In this document: positions 34,201-42,908 of the stretch, in pieces | Layout: every line of letters begins with the position of its first letter | Numbering within the stretch: the first letter of the stretch is position 1 | Source of the DNA: JAEXOD01 sp043805435 | GTDB lineage: Bacteria; Bacteroidota; Ignavibacteria; Ignavibacteriales; Melioribacteraceae | Length of the DNA stretch: 64,000 bases | Reading direction: 5' to 3' | Assembly (NCBI GenBank): GCA_043805435.1 | Contig: JAZDHY010000044.1 | Coordinates: 62,001 to 126,000 of the forward strand | Program-made: the position numbers and the translations under genes | The notes under the pieces: generated by a model | What the model was told of the DNA's origin: nothing | Seen by the model: the letters and a program-made list of their open reading frames with translations, nothing else | The model's database searches: none

Positions 34201-37010
34201 GAATAAGAAGTATTATTTATATTCTTTTATTTTCTGTAGGCATGTTATATGCACAGGAAAGTAAACAGACATTTTTATCGTTAAAACAAACGGGTGTTGA
34301 AGACTTTTTGAAGAAAAATCCCAATTGCGATGGACGGGGTACAATAGTTTTTGTGTTTGATACCGGTGTGGATATGGGTGTTGACGGATTGCTAAAAACA
34401 TCAAACGGAGAAGTAAAAGTAATTGATGTGCAGGATTTTACTAATCAAGGCGATATAAGCTTTTACCCTGCATCAATTGAAGAAAAAGACGGAAAAAAAT
34501 ATTTTGAAAATGAAGAAATGAAATACACTGTTTTTGGTGCCGAAAAATTATCACTTAAAGCGTTTGATGATGAATATTTTATTGGTGCTATTAAAGAAGA
34601 TTTTTGGAAAAATTCAAGTTCAAGCATTACTGATATAAACGGTAATGATAAAAAAGACGATGTTTTTTATTTTGCAGCTTTTCAAACAACAGAAGATGCA
34701 GATAACAGCTGGGTAGTATTTTTAGATACTAACAACGACGGCGACTTATCGGATGAAAAACCTATTGTAAATTATAAGCAAAAGCAGGATTCTTTTTGCA
34801 TCTTAAACGGGCAAGATTTACCAAAATTAACAATGGGATTAAATATCTTTCCAAAAGAAAAAGTTGTTAATTTTCATTTTGATGACGGCGGACACGGAAC
34901 ACATGTTGCAGGTATTGCTGCGGGAAATCAAATTGGCGGCGTAACTTTAAACGGTGTTGCACCGGGTGCCAATATTATAAGCTGCAAGCTGGGTAATAAT
35001 AATTTTTCCGGCGGAGCAACTGTTACCGAAAGTATGAAAAAAGCATTTTTATATGCAGATAAAATTTCTAAAGAATCGAAAAAATATTGTGTTATAAATA
35101 TGAGTTTTGGAGTTGGCAGCGAGTATGAAGGTTATGCCGCGATGGAAGGTTTTATTGATGATTTAGTAAAAAATAACCCATATTTGTATATTTCTTTATC
35201 CAATGGTAATGAAGGACCCGGTATATCAACTGCCGGTCTTCCTGCGGCATTAAACAGTGTACTTTCTTCGGGTGCTGTATTAACCAAAGAAGTTGGAGCA
35301 GATTTATATGGAGCTGATTTAGATAATGACATTATACTTTATTTCAGTTCACGCGGAGGTGAGGTAAGTAAACCCGATATTCTTTCTCCCGGTGCATGTA
35401 CTTCAACAGTACCAAACTGGGGAGGTAATGATAGATATTGGGGTACCAGTATGGCATCTCCTTATACGGCCGGTGTTTTATCGTTATTGTTAAGTGCTGT
35501 AAAAGTTGATTATCCCGAAATTAAAATCCCTTCTTTATTATTGTATAAAGCAATCAGAGAATCAGCGGTTAAATGGAATCAGTATGCTGCTATTGACCAG
35601 GGTGCTGGTTATATTAATGTTGACAGAGCTTATGATTTATTAAAAAAATATATTAAAGATGGTGAAATTGAAAAGTTTGAAACTTATAAAACTTCTGCAA
35701 GTGCACCTAATATGCAGGGAGGAAAAGCACCAAATTTGTATTTAAGAAACGGTTCGTATTTAACGGGAAATGAAACATATACATTTTTGGTAGAACGTGC
35801 TAAATTTGATAAAAAGGATAAATTTTATAGAGTTTACGATATTGTTTGTGATGGCGATTGGTTAATACCAATGCAGAAAAAAACATATTTACGCAACGAT
35901 CAGTCTACATCAATTAATGTTAGGTTTGACAAAAACAAAATGAAAGAACCGGGTATGTATAATGCAGTAATTAAAGCATACCGCGAAGGAAGCGATAAAT
36001 ATACCGAATTTGAAATGATGGCTACCGTAATTATTCCCGAAGAATTTACAATGGAAAACAATTACCGTAAAAGTTGGACGGGTGAATTAGATAAAGCAAT
36101 GTATAAAAGATATTTTGTAAATGTACCTGCCGGTGCAACATCAATGAAAGTGAAATTGTTTTCTACGCCGGGTAAATATTTAAGCGGAAGAGTAAATTTG
36201 CATGCGCCAAACGGAAGACAACTGGATGTTACAAATACCATTACGTCACAAAAAGATTTTAATCAAGTTGAAATGACATATATGAACTTGGAACCGGGAG
36301 TATATGAACTTGTTGTTGAAAGTAGTTATCAGGCAAAAAATGTTTCAACATATAATTTTAGTGTTGATTTTTTTGGGATTAACTTAGTCGGAAAAAACCA
36401 AATTTGCGAAAACCACAAATCAATTGAAGTTATTAATGAGTTTAACGGTGTAAATCAATATAACCTAGGCGGACAAATACTTGGCTACGAAAAAAGTTAT
36501 TATGTTTCAATAAAAGGGAAGGATTTTTATACTGCTCCTTTTGAATTAGCCGAAAATGAAGCCGAAAGAAACTTTTCGTTTGAACTTTCTATTGACGATT
36601 TTAATTTAATTACCGATTTTACAGTTTTGATATATGATAAAACCGGTTTTGCCGTTCAAAAAGACGGATTATCTTATCGTACCGGTGAATTAAATATAGT
36701 AAATAACGAAAAATCGGGCAAAGCAGAATATAAACTTGCTATAATACCCGGTTTTGCAAATGCAGATGATGAATTAAAAGTTTTAATTAAAGAAAAAACA
36801 TATTTTAATGATCAAATTGATTTAACGGTAAAATGTAAAAACAGAAAAAGTGTCAACTTGTATCCTTCAATACCTGAAGTGCTAAAAGTAGACTATAAGC
36901 TGCCGGAATTAACAATTCCGGAAGGAACAAAGTTGTTTGGTGTAATTAATTTTGAATCACCTGTTACAAATAAAGTAGAATACGAAATACCAATTAACGT
37001 CAACAAATAA
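34197..37010 (+). CDS. Exported subtilisin-like (S8) peptidase, tripeptidyl-peptidase II-like
   Basis: A 937-residue secreted serine protease. The signal peptide ends SVGMLYAQ (residue 20). The catalytic triad is visible as Asp55 (VFVFDTGVDMG), His233 (GGHGTHVAG) and Ser418 (GTSMASPYTAG), with oxyanion Asn region SLSNGNEGPG. A long insertion separates Asp and His (about residues 60-220), and a large beta-rich C-terminal half follows (from about 480), an arrangement like tripeptidyl-peptidase II and related S8 enzymes. Followed 39 nt later by an oligopeptide transporter, suggesting extracellular or periplasmic peptide degradation and uptake. Confidence 0.9.
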   Translation: MRIRSIIYILLFSVGMLYAQESKQTFLSLKQTGVEDFLKKNPNCDGRGTIVFVFDTGVDMGVDGLLKTSNGEVKVIDVQDFTNQGDISFYPASIEEKDGKKYFENEEMKYTVFGAEKLSLKAFDDEYFIGAIKEDFWKNSSSSITDINGNDKKDDVFYFAAFQTTEDADNSWVVFLDTNNDGDLSDEKPIVNYKQKQDSFCILNGQDLPKLTMGLNIFPKEKVVNFHFDDGGHGTHVAGIAAGNQIGGVTLNGVAPGANIISCKLGNNNFSGGATVTESMKKAFLYADKISKESKKYCVINMSFGVGSEYEGYAAMEGFIDDLVKNNPYLYISLSNGNEGPGISTAGLPAALNSVLSSGAVLTKEVGADLYGADLDNDIILYFSSRGGEVSKPDILSPGACTSTVPNWGGNDRYWGTSMASPYTAGVLSLLLSAVKVDYPEIKIPSLLLYKAIRESAVKWNQYAAIDQGAGYINVDRAYDLLKKYIKDGEIEKFETYKTSASAPNMQGGKAPNLYLRNGSYLTGNETYTFLVERAKFDKKDKFYRVYDIVCDGDWLIPMQKKTYLRNDQSTSINVRFDKNKMKEPGMYNAVIKAYREGSDKYTEFEMMATVIIPEEFTMENNYRKSWTGELDKAMYKRYFVNVPAGATSMKVKLFSTPGKYLSGRVNLHAPNGRQLDVTNTITSQKDFNQVEMTYMNLEPGVYELVVESSYQAKNVSTYNFSVDFFGINLVGKNQICENHKSIEVINEFNGVNQYNLGGQILGYEKSYYVSIKGKDFYTAPFELAENEAERNFSFELSIDDFNLITDFTVLIYDKTGFAVQKDGLSYRTGELNIVNNEKSGKAEYKLAIIPGFANADDELKVLIKEKTYFNDQIDLTVKCKNRKSVNLYPSIPEVLKVDYKLPELTIPEGTKLFGVINFESPVTNKVEYEIPINVNK

Positions 37011-37049
37011 AAATCATATAGTTTAATTTATTAATAGTATAGGTAAAAT

Positions 37050-39035
37050 ATGAAAGTAGACAAAAATCAAAACCCTACAGGCTTACCTGAAAACGCTTAT
37101 AGGGAGTTAAAACCGAGTGAAGAATATGTTCCTTTAATGGATCCGAAAGCTAATGTAAAAGAAGTTAATTTTTATACAGTTGCAATGGGATTATTAATGG
37201 CTGTATTGTTTTCGGCAGCAGCAGCCTATTTAGGATTAAAAATTGGACAAGTATTTGAAGCGGCTATTCCAATTGCTATTTTAGCCGTTGGGCTTTCAAC
37301 CGCATTAAAAAGGTCGGGTTCGTTGGGTGAAAATGTAATTATTCAATCCATCGGTTCAACAAGCGGTGCAGTTGTAGCAGGTGCAATTTTTACATTACCG
37401 GCTATTTATATATTAGGGCTTAATGTAGATTATTATAAAATCTTTTTATCATCATTATTGGGTGGATTTCTTGGGATTTTATTTTTAATTCCTTTCCGTA
37501 AATATTTTGTTGCCGAAATGCATGGTAAATTTCCTTTTCCTGAAGCAACTGCAACTACAGAGGTATTAGTTGCTGGCGAAAAAGGCGGAAATCAAGCAAA
37601 AGTTTTAATTGTAAGTGCATTAATTGGTGGTATTTATGATTTTATTATTGCTACTTTTGGCTGGTGGAGTGAAGTATTCACATCGCGTGTAATACCTGTT
37701 GGTGATATGGTAGCAACTAAATTTAAATTATTATTTAAAATAAATATTGGTGCCGCCGTAATGGGTTTGGGTTATATTGTTGGATTAAAATATGCAGCAA
37801 TAATAGCCGGTGGTTCATTTGTATCGTGGTTTGTAATTATACCTGTATTTAGTTATTTGGGTGATTTTATTAGTGTGCCTATTGGTGCCAATGTTACAGA
37901 TTTAATTAAAGACATGCCTGCTGAAGCAATATTTAAAAATTATGTTCGTCATATTGGTATTGGCGGTATTGCAATGGCCGGATTAATTGGTATCATCCGT
38001 TCATCGGGTATTATTAAAAGTGCTTTTGGTCTTGCAGTTAAAGAATTAGCCGGCAAAAAAGAAAACAGAGATAATATTATCCGTACACATAGAGATATTT
38101 CAATGTCTATTATTGTTGGCGGAATTATTTTAACTGCTGTTGTAATCTTTTTATTTTTTATGTTTGGTGTTGTTCATAATTTAACACACGCTATTGTTGG
38201 TTTGTTAATAGTGTTAATTATTGCGTTTTTGTTTACAACCGTTGCTGCTAATGCAATTGCAATTGTTGGAACAAATCCGGTATCCGGAATGACTTTAATG
38301 ACATTAATTTTATCTTCGTTAGTATTAGTTAATGTTGGTTTAACAGGTGAAGTTGGAATGGTTTCGGCTTTAATAATTGGCGGTGTTGTTTGTACTGCAC
38401 TTTCTGTTGCCGGAGCTTTTGTAACTGATTTAAAAATCGGTTATTGGTTAGGGTCGTCTCCGTTTAAGCAGGAACAATGGAAGTTTTTAGGAACAGCAGT
38501 TTCTGCTGCAACCGTTGGCGGTGTTATTTTATTATTAAACAACCAATATGGTTTTGTTGGTGATAGTGCTTTACCTGCACCACAAGCAAACGCTATGGCT
38601 GCTGTTATTCAACCTTTAATGAGTAATCAGCCGGCTCCGTGGATGATGTACATTGCAGGTGTGTTTATGGCCTTAATTTTAACTATGCTTGGTGTACCTG
38701 CGCTTGCTTTTTCTCTTGGTATGTATTTACCTATTGAATTAAATACGCCAATACTTATTGGTGGTTTAATTGCGCATTATGTAGGAACGCGCAGCAAAAA
38801 TGAAGGTGTAAACAAAGCACGTTCGGAAAGAGGAATATTAATTGCTTCCGGTTTTATTGCCGGTGGTGCATTAATGGGTGTTATAAGCGTATTGTTAAAA
38901 TCCGCCGGTCTTAATATACGACTTGATGAATGGGCTGACAGCCATTCGGGCGAATTAGTCGGCTTAGTTATGTTTGTTGCAATTTGCGGATACATGATTT
39001 GGGACTCGTTACGCGGTAAAGAAGAAAAAAAGTAA
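37050..39035 (+). CDS. Oligopeptide transporter, OPT family
   Basis: A 661-residue polytopic membrane protein with about 14-16 hydrophobic spans. Recognisable OPT blocks include AAAAYLGLKIGQVFEAAIPI, NVIIQSIGSTSGAVVAGAIF, the KFPFPEATATTEVLVAGEKG loop and NPVSGMTLMTLI. OPT proteins import small peptides or metal chelates by proton coupling. Placement after the S8 peptidase supports peptide uptake. A terminator follows directly. Confidence 0.93.
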   Translation: MKVDKNQNPTGLPENAYRELKPSEEYVPLMDPKANVKEVNFYTVAMGLLMAVLFSAAAAYLGLKIGQVFEAAIPIAILAVGLSTALKRSGSLGENVIIQSIGSTSGAVVAGAIFTLPAIYILGLNVDYYKIFLSSLLGGFLGILFLIPFRKYFVAEMHGKFPFPEATATTEVLVAGEKGGNQAKVLIVSALIGGIYDFIIATFGWWSEVFTSRVIPVGDMVATKFKLLFKINIGAAVMGLGYIVGLKYAAIIAGGSFVSWFVIIPVFSYLGDFISVPIGANVTDLIKDMPAEAIFKNYVRHIGIGGIAMAGLIGIIRSSGIIKSAFGLAVKELAGKKENRDNIIRTHRDISMSIIVGGIILTAVVIFLFFMFGVVHNLTHAIVGLLIVLIIAFLFTTVAANAIAIVGTNPVSGMTLMTLILSSLVLVNVGLTGEVGMVSALIIGGVVCTALSVAGAFVTDLKIGYWLGSSPFKQEQWKFLGTAVSAATVGGVILLLNNQYGFVGDSALPAPQANAMAAVIQPLMSNQPAPWMMYIAGVFMALILTMLGVPALAFSLGMYLPIELNTPILIGGLIAHYVGTRSKNEGVNKARSERGILIASGFIAGGALMGVISVLLKSAGLNIRLDEWADSHSGELVGLVMFVAICGYMIWDSLRGKEEKK

Positions 39036-39062
39036 TTTTTATTTAATGTAACATATTATTTA

Positions 39063-39098
39063 AAGGGGATAAATTAATTTTTGTCCCCTTTTTTTTTG
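39063..39098 (+). terminator. Intrinsic terminator after OPT gene
   Basis: AAGGGGA (39063-39069) pairs with TCCCCTT (39084-39090), with a 14-nt loop, followed by an uninterrupted T-tract to 39097. It separates the OPT gene from the TIR operon. Confidence 0.88.
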
Positions 39099-39382
39099 TG
39101 ATATAAAAATAATAAATAGTTGAATTGGCGAGTCTTTGATAAGTCGACAAATAATACAATTTTAAGGACATATTTAACATTTTAATAAATTTTCAAATCT
39201 TTACAATAAAAATATCTTGCAGAAAATAGTTTTTTTTAATAAATTAAGGTTTATTTTGAAAACAAAAAAATATTTACACATTATATAGCAATTTGAGCCA
39301 AACTACAGGGTTATGTTTTCCAAAAGACAATAAGATAAATTTATAAATATATATATAAAGTAAATTTTAAAAAGGGTGATAT
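39099..39382. other. AT-rich upstream region of the TIR operon
   Basis: No gene is present. It must hold the promoter of the TIR operon, but no element is certain. A run of AT dinucleotides lies at about 39343-39357. GGGTGAT just before ATG 39383 is the ribosome binding site. Confidence 0.5.
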
Positions 39383-41185
39383 ATGGCTTTTGATGTATTC
39401 ATTTCTCATTCTTCAAAAGATAAAAATTTTGCTGATGAAATCTGTTTAAAATTAGAACAGAATTCTATTAATTGTTGGATTGCTCCACGAAATATTTTAG
39501 CCGGTTCAAAATTTGGACTATCAATAATTGAAGCCATAAATGAATGTAAAATAATACTGCTAGTTTTAACAGAAAATTCTAATGAATCGGAATTTGTGTC
39601 TAAAGAAATTGACAGAGCACTTGACAAAGGTAAAATAATTATTCCTGTGAGATTTAGTGATATTAAACCAAAAGGAGAACTTGAGTGTTTTGTTAGCAAT
39701 ATACATTGGTTTAATGCTTTTTCTTCTCCCTCTCCTTCTCCAACTCTTTCCGGTTCATATATCCATGATTTAGTAAAAACAGTAAATCACTATTTAAGCA
39801 TCGGTGGAGTTGATACTAAAAATAGTCAACCATCAGATTCAACAAAAGACAATGAAGATATCGAGATGTTTTATAAGCTTGCTTCTAACATTAAAATTCA
39901 AGGAATTGTGCAAAACAATTTGAATTTAAGCATAAATGGAGCAAGTCAGAGAATCTCGAATTCACTTATTGAGCTAAAATCTTTAATGGAAATAAATCAC
40001 ACAGATTATTTTAATTATAAAGAAAAAATATATATAATAAGCAGTTTCACAAATGAATCATTTGATTTTTTACTGGGGAAAATAGATTTTAATCAAACAC
40101 TTACTAAAAAACTTGTTGAAAATTTAAGCACTATAAATAAAACAGTTAATGACTGTGCCGCTAAACTTGCTAAAATAACAGACTGGCAAACTAAACCAAA
40201 GATTTATAGCCAAGTAAGAAATGAGATCTCTTCATGGTTTATTGGAGTTGTTGGAAGTCAATTGACTCAACTATGGTCAATAGGTAATGACAAGGATCCG
40301 GAATTATATATTCAGAAATCTGCTGGTATTGTTAAAAAAACCCTTGATTTAGTATTTTTTACTTTTTTATCAAAACTTTGGGATAAAATAAAAAGTAAGG
40401 GCGATAGTTTAATACTAAAAGATGAGGAAAGGGATTTATTAGAATTAAGACTTAAAGCCTATGATGAACTTGAAATTTTAGAAAGATATAAACAACTAAA
40501 AAATGTTGTTGAAATATTTATAAATAATGACCAATTAAATTTTCCTTTCCCTGAACTTAAAGACTTTTATGAAAACAATGATGGATGGGATGAGCTTTTT
40601 AACTATTGTAAAGCTATTTATAATTTAGAAGAAAAAAGCAAAAACAATGAACTTGAATTAATGGATTGTTACGAGGCGGAGAATAATTTAGCTATGTTTC
40701 TGATATTTTTTAAATTTCTTGTTAATTATAAAATGGTATCCATGAAAACAATTGAATATCGTAAAATGCGAGATAATAATTCAAAGTACTTGCATAAATA
40801 TATATTATTGGGATCGGAAAAAAATGATAAAGAATCAATTAACATTACCGATGAAGATGTATTTAATGATTCCGTTTTAATTTATCAAGGCGAAAACTAT
40901 AGAGAAGGTATTAATCTTTTTCCGTTTATTATTGATTATAATGTAATTAATTTTGAAGAAGGATCCAAAATCTGCTTCTTTTTGTTTAGGGCCCTTGATA
41001 ATAATTGTTTTACGTTTGGGTACAATGATAATAATGGGGCTGAAGAAATAAAAAAACCAAGTGAACTTATAGGTATAGCTGATCGAGACGAATTTTTTAA
41101 ATCTAAAGAAAAAAGAAAACTTTTAAATCGTGATTATGTAATTGAATTATTTTATGAAGCAGATAAATGCATTCTTAATTGTTAA
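39383..41185 (+). CDS. TIR domain protein with large helical C-terminal region
   Basis: Residues 1-110 are a TIR domain: FDVFISHSSKDKNFADEICL, the BB-loop region WIAPRNILAGSKFG and FVSKEIDRALDKGKIIIPV. Glu75 aligns with the catalytic Glu of NAD-cleaving TIR domains (SARM1 WVHKE), so NADase or related activity is possible. A Ser/Pro linker (SSPSPSPTLSGS) at about 113-125 leads to about 470 residues of mostly helical sequence with no recognised family. No signal peptide or membrane span, so cytosolic. First gene of an operon with a STAND NTPase (35 nt downstream) and an LRR-TPR protein. TIR domains of this class serve as effectors in bacterial antiphage systems. Confidence 0.9.
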   Translation: MAFDVFISHSSKDKNFADEICLKLEQNSINCWIAPRNILAGSKFGLSIIEAINECKIILLVLTENSNESEFVSKEIDRALDKGKIIIPVRFSDIKPKGELECFVSNIHWFNAFSSPSPSPTLSGSYIHDLVKTVNHYLSIGGVDTKNSQPSDSTKDNEDIEMFYKLASNIKIQGIVQNNLNLSINGASQRISNSLIELKSLMEINHTDYFNYKEKIYIISSFTNESFDFLLGKIDFNQTLTKKLVENLSTINKTVNDCAAKLAKITDWQTKPKIYSQVRNEISSWFIGVVGSQLTQLWSIGNDKDPELYIQKSAGIVKKTLDLVFFTFLSKLWDKIKSKGDSLILKDEERDLLELRLKAYDELEILERYKQLKNVVEIFINNDQLNFPFPELKDFYENNDGWDELFNYCKAIYNLEEKSKNNELELMDCYEAENNLAMFLIFFKFLVNYKMVSMKTIEYRKMRDNNSKYLHKYILLGSEKNDKESINITDEDVFNDSVLIYQGENYREGINLFPFIIDYNVINFEEGSKICFFLFRALDNNCFTFGYNDNNGAEEIKKPSELIGIADRDEFFKSKEKRKLLNRDYVIELFYEADKCILNC

Positions 41186-41220
41186 TTTGTTGTTATTGAT
41201 CTATAAACCACAATAATATT

Positions 41221-42903
41221 ATGGAAAAAAAATATCCGTTTAAGTTTTTAGATGCTTACACCAGAGATGATAGGGAATTCTTCTGTGGGCGTGAAGAAGA
41301 AATTGAAAGTCTTTACAATATGATTTTTCAGACAAATTTATTGCTTATTTATGGAGCCTCCGGTACTGGTAAAACGAGTCTTATTCAATGCGGATTGGCA
41401 AGTAAATTCGAATCTTACGACTGGTTTCCCCTTTTTATTAGGAGGGGAAATGATCTTAATAAATCATTAGAAAATGCTCTTGAAGGTGCAAGCGGTAATA
41501 TTAAAGATGATGAAGAATTATTTGATTTGTTAGAACTGTCATCTTTGGAAAATACTCAAGTTGGAATAAAAGAACGATCACCAATTGAAAAACGATTTAG
41601 GGAAATTCACCTAAAATATTTTAAACCAGTTTATCTTATTTTTGATCAATTCGAAGAGCTTTATATATTTGGATCAAAAGAAGAACAGGAGCAGTTTTTT
41701 CAAACAGTTAATGATATTTTAAAGATTGAACATCATGTAAAAATTATTATTTCTATTAGGGAAGAATATCTCGGATATTTATATTATTTTGAAAGAAAAG
41801 TTCCTGAGCTTTTTAGAAAAAAGTTAAGAGTTGAATCGATGAACTTCGAAAAGATCAAAACTGTGATTACAGAAGTTTGCAAAAAAAAGAAAAGCAATAT
41901 AACACTTTGTTATGGCGATGAAGATAAGATTGTTGCAAAAATTATTGAAAAAATTAAAGGTAATGATAAAATAAATAGTGTGGAGTTGCCATATGTGCAG
42001 GTTTTTCTTGATAAATTATATTTGGTAGCAACTAATGATGAAACTAGAAAAGAAAACGCCAATTTTAATCTTGATATACTTGATAACATAGGCGACATAG
42101 AAGATGTTTTACGAGATTTTTTAATTGAACAAGTTCATAATATTTCTAAAAACGATAATCTCGAAAAAGAAATAATCTGGCATATTTTGTCTCCTTTTGT
42201 TACTTTGGACGGAACAAAAGAACCTTTATCACTTCAGCAGCTTCATGAGAAATTACAAGATATTGATAGAGGCATAATTAAAAATATAGTGGATGATTTG
42301 GTGGCAAAACGTATATTAAGACAAACGGCAAATGTAAAATTATATGAGGTTGCTCACGACTCGTTAGCTGAAAAGATACGTTCAGTCAGGATGCCAGATG
42401 AAATTGCATTACTTGCAATACATACCGAAATAAAACATATAGTTGATATTAATGAAGATTCAAGACCACTTTTTACCAAAAAACAATTGATCTCTTTCGA
42501 ACCGTTCTTAAATAGAATCAAATTTACTGATAATGAACTAAGATGGATTAAAAAAAGTAAAAAACACATCGTAATGGAAGAAAAACGAACAAAAATAATA
42601 TTCACAATCATATCCATAGTGATGACTTCCCTTTTGTTAATTTCGATATTGAAATATTATGAAGCTAAATCCGCAAAAGAAAAAACTGAAATAATGTATG
42701 CTCAAGCTATAAAAGCAATTTCAATAAGTAGAGAAGCTATGGATGCCTTGATTTCTATCCGATTTAAAGGGCTTGAAGATAGGGTAAAAAACATTAAATG
42801 GAACGGTGGCAAACCTGATACGTTATTAAAGGAAATGATGGAGATTGCAGAAAATCATTCAAAAAAGGATAGTTTATTAAAAATTATTAAAGAATATAAA
42901 TAA
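41221..42903 (+). CDS. Membrane-anchored STAND NTPase (nSTAND1-like)
   Basis: A 560-residue protein. The N-terminal YPFKFLDAYTRDDREFFCGR is the entry motif of the nSTAND1 class. Walker A GASGTGKTS is at residues 45-53, Walker B/acidic motif YLIFDQFEELY near residue 140, and the arginine sensor in IIISIREEYLGYL near 180. A winged-helix-like region extends to about 390 (YEVAHDSLAEKIR). A single membrane span is at about 457-477 (TIISIVMTSLLLISIL) and a helical tail of about 80 residues follows. In related proteins WD40 or TPR repeats usually follow this span; here they are absent and repeats are encoded by the next gene. NTP-driven oligomerisation controlling TIR is the inferred role. Confidence 0.88.
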   Translation: MEKKYPFKFLDAYTRDDREFFCGREEEIESLYNMIFQTNLLLIYGASGTGKTSLIQCGLASKFESYDWFPLFIRRGNDLNKSLENALEGASGNIKDDEELFDLLELSSLENTQVGIKERSPIEKRFREIHLKYFKPVYLIFDQFEELYIFGSKEEQEQFFQTVNDILKIEHHVKIIISIREEYLGYLYYFERKVPELFRKKLRVESMNFEKIKTVITEVCKKKKSNITLCYGDEDKIVAKIIEKIKGNDKINSVELPYVQVFLDKLYLVATNDETRKENANFNLDILDNIGDIEDVLRDFLIEQVHNISKNDNLEKEIIWHILSPFVTLDGTKEPLSLQQLHEKLQDIDRGIIKNIVDDLVAKRILRQTANVKLYEVAHDSLAEKIRSVRMPDEIALLAIHTEIKHIVDINEDSRPLFTKKQLISFEPFLNRIKFTDNELRWIKKSKKHIVMEEKRTKIIFTIISIVMTSLLLISILKYYEAKSAKEKTEIMYAQAIKAISISREAMDALISIRFKGLEDRVKNIKWNGGKPDTLLKEMMEIAENHSKKDSLLKIIKEYK

Positions 42904-42908
42904 GTGAA

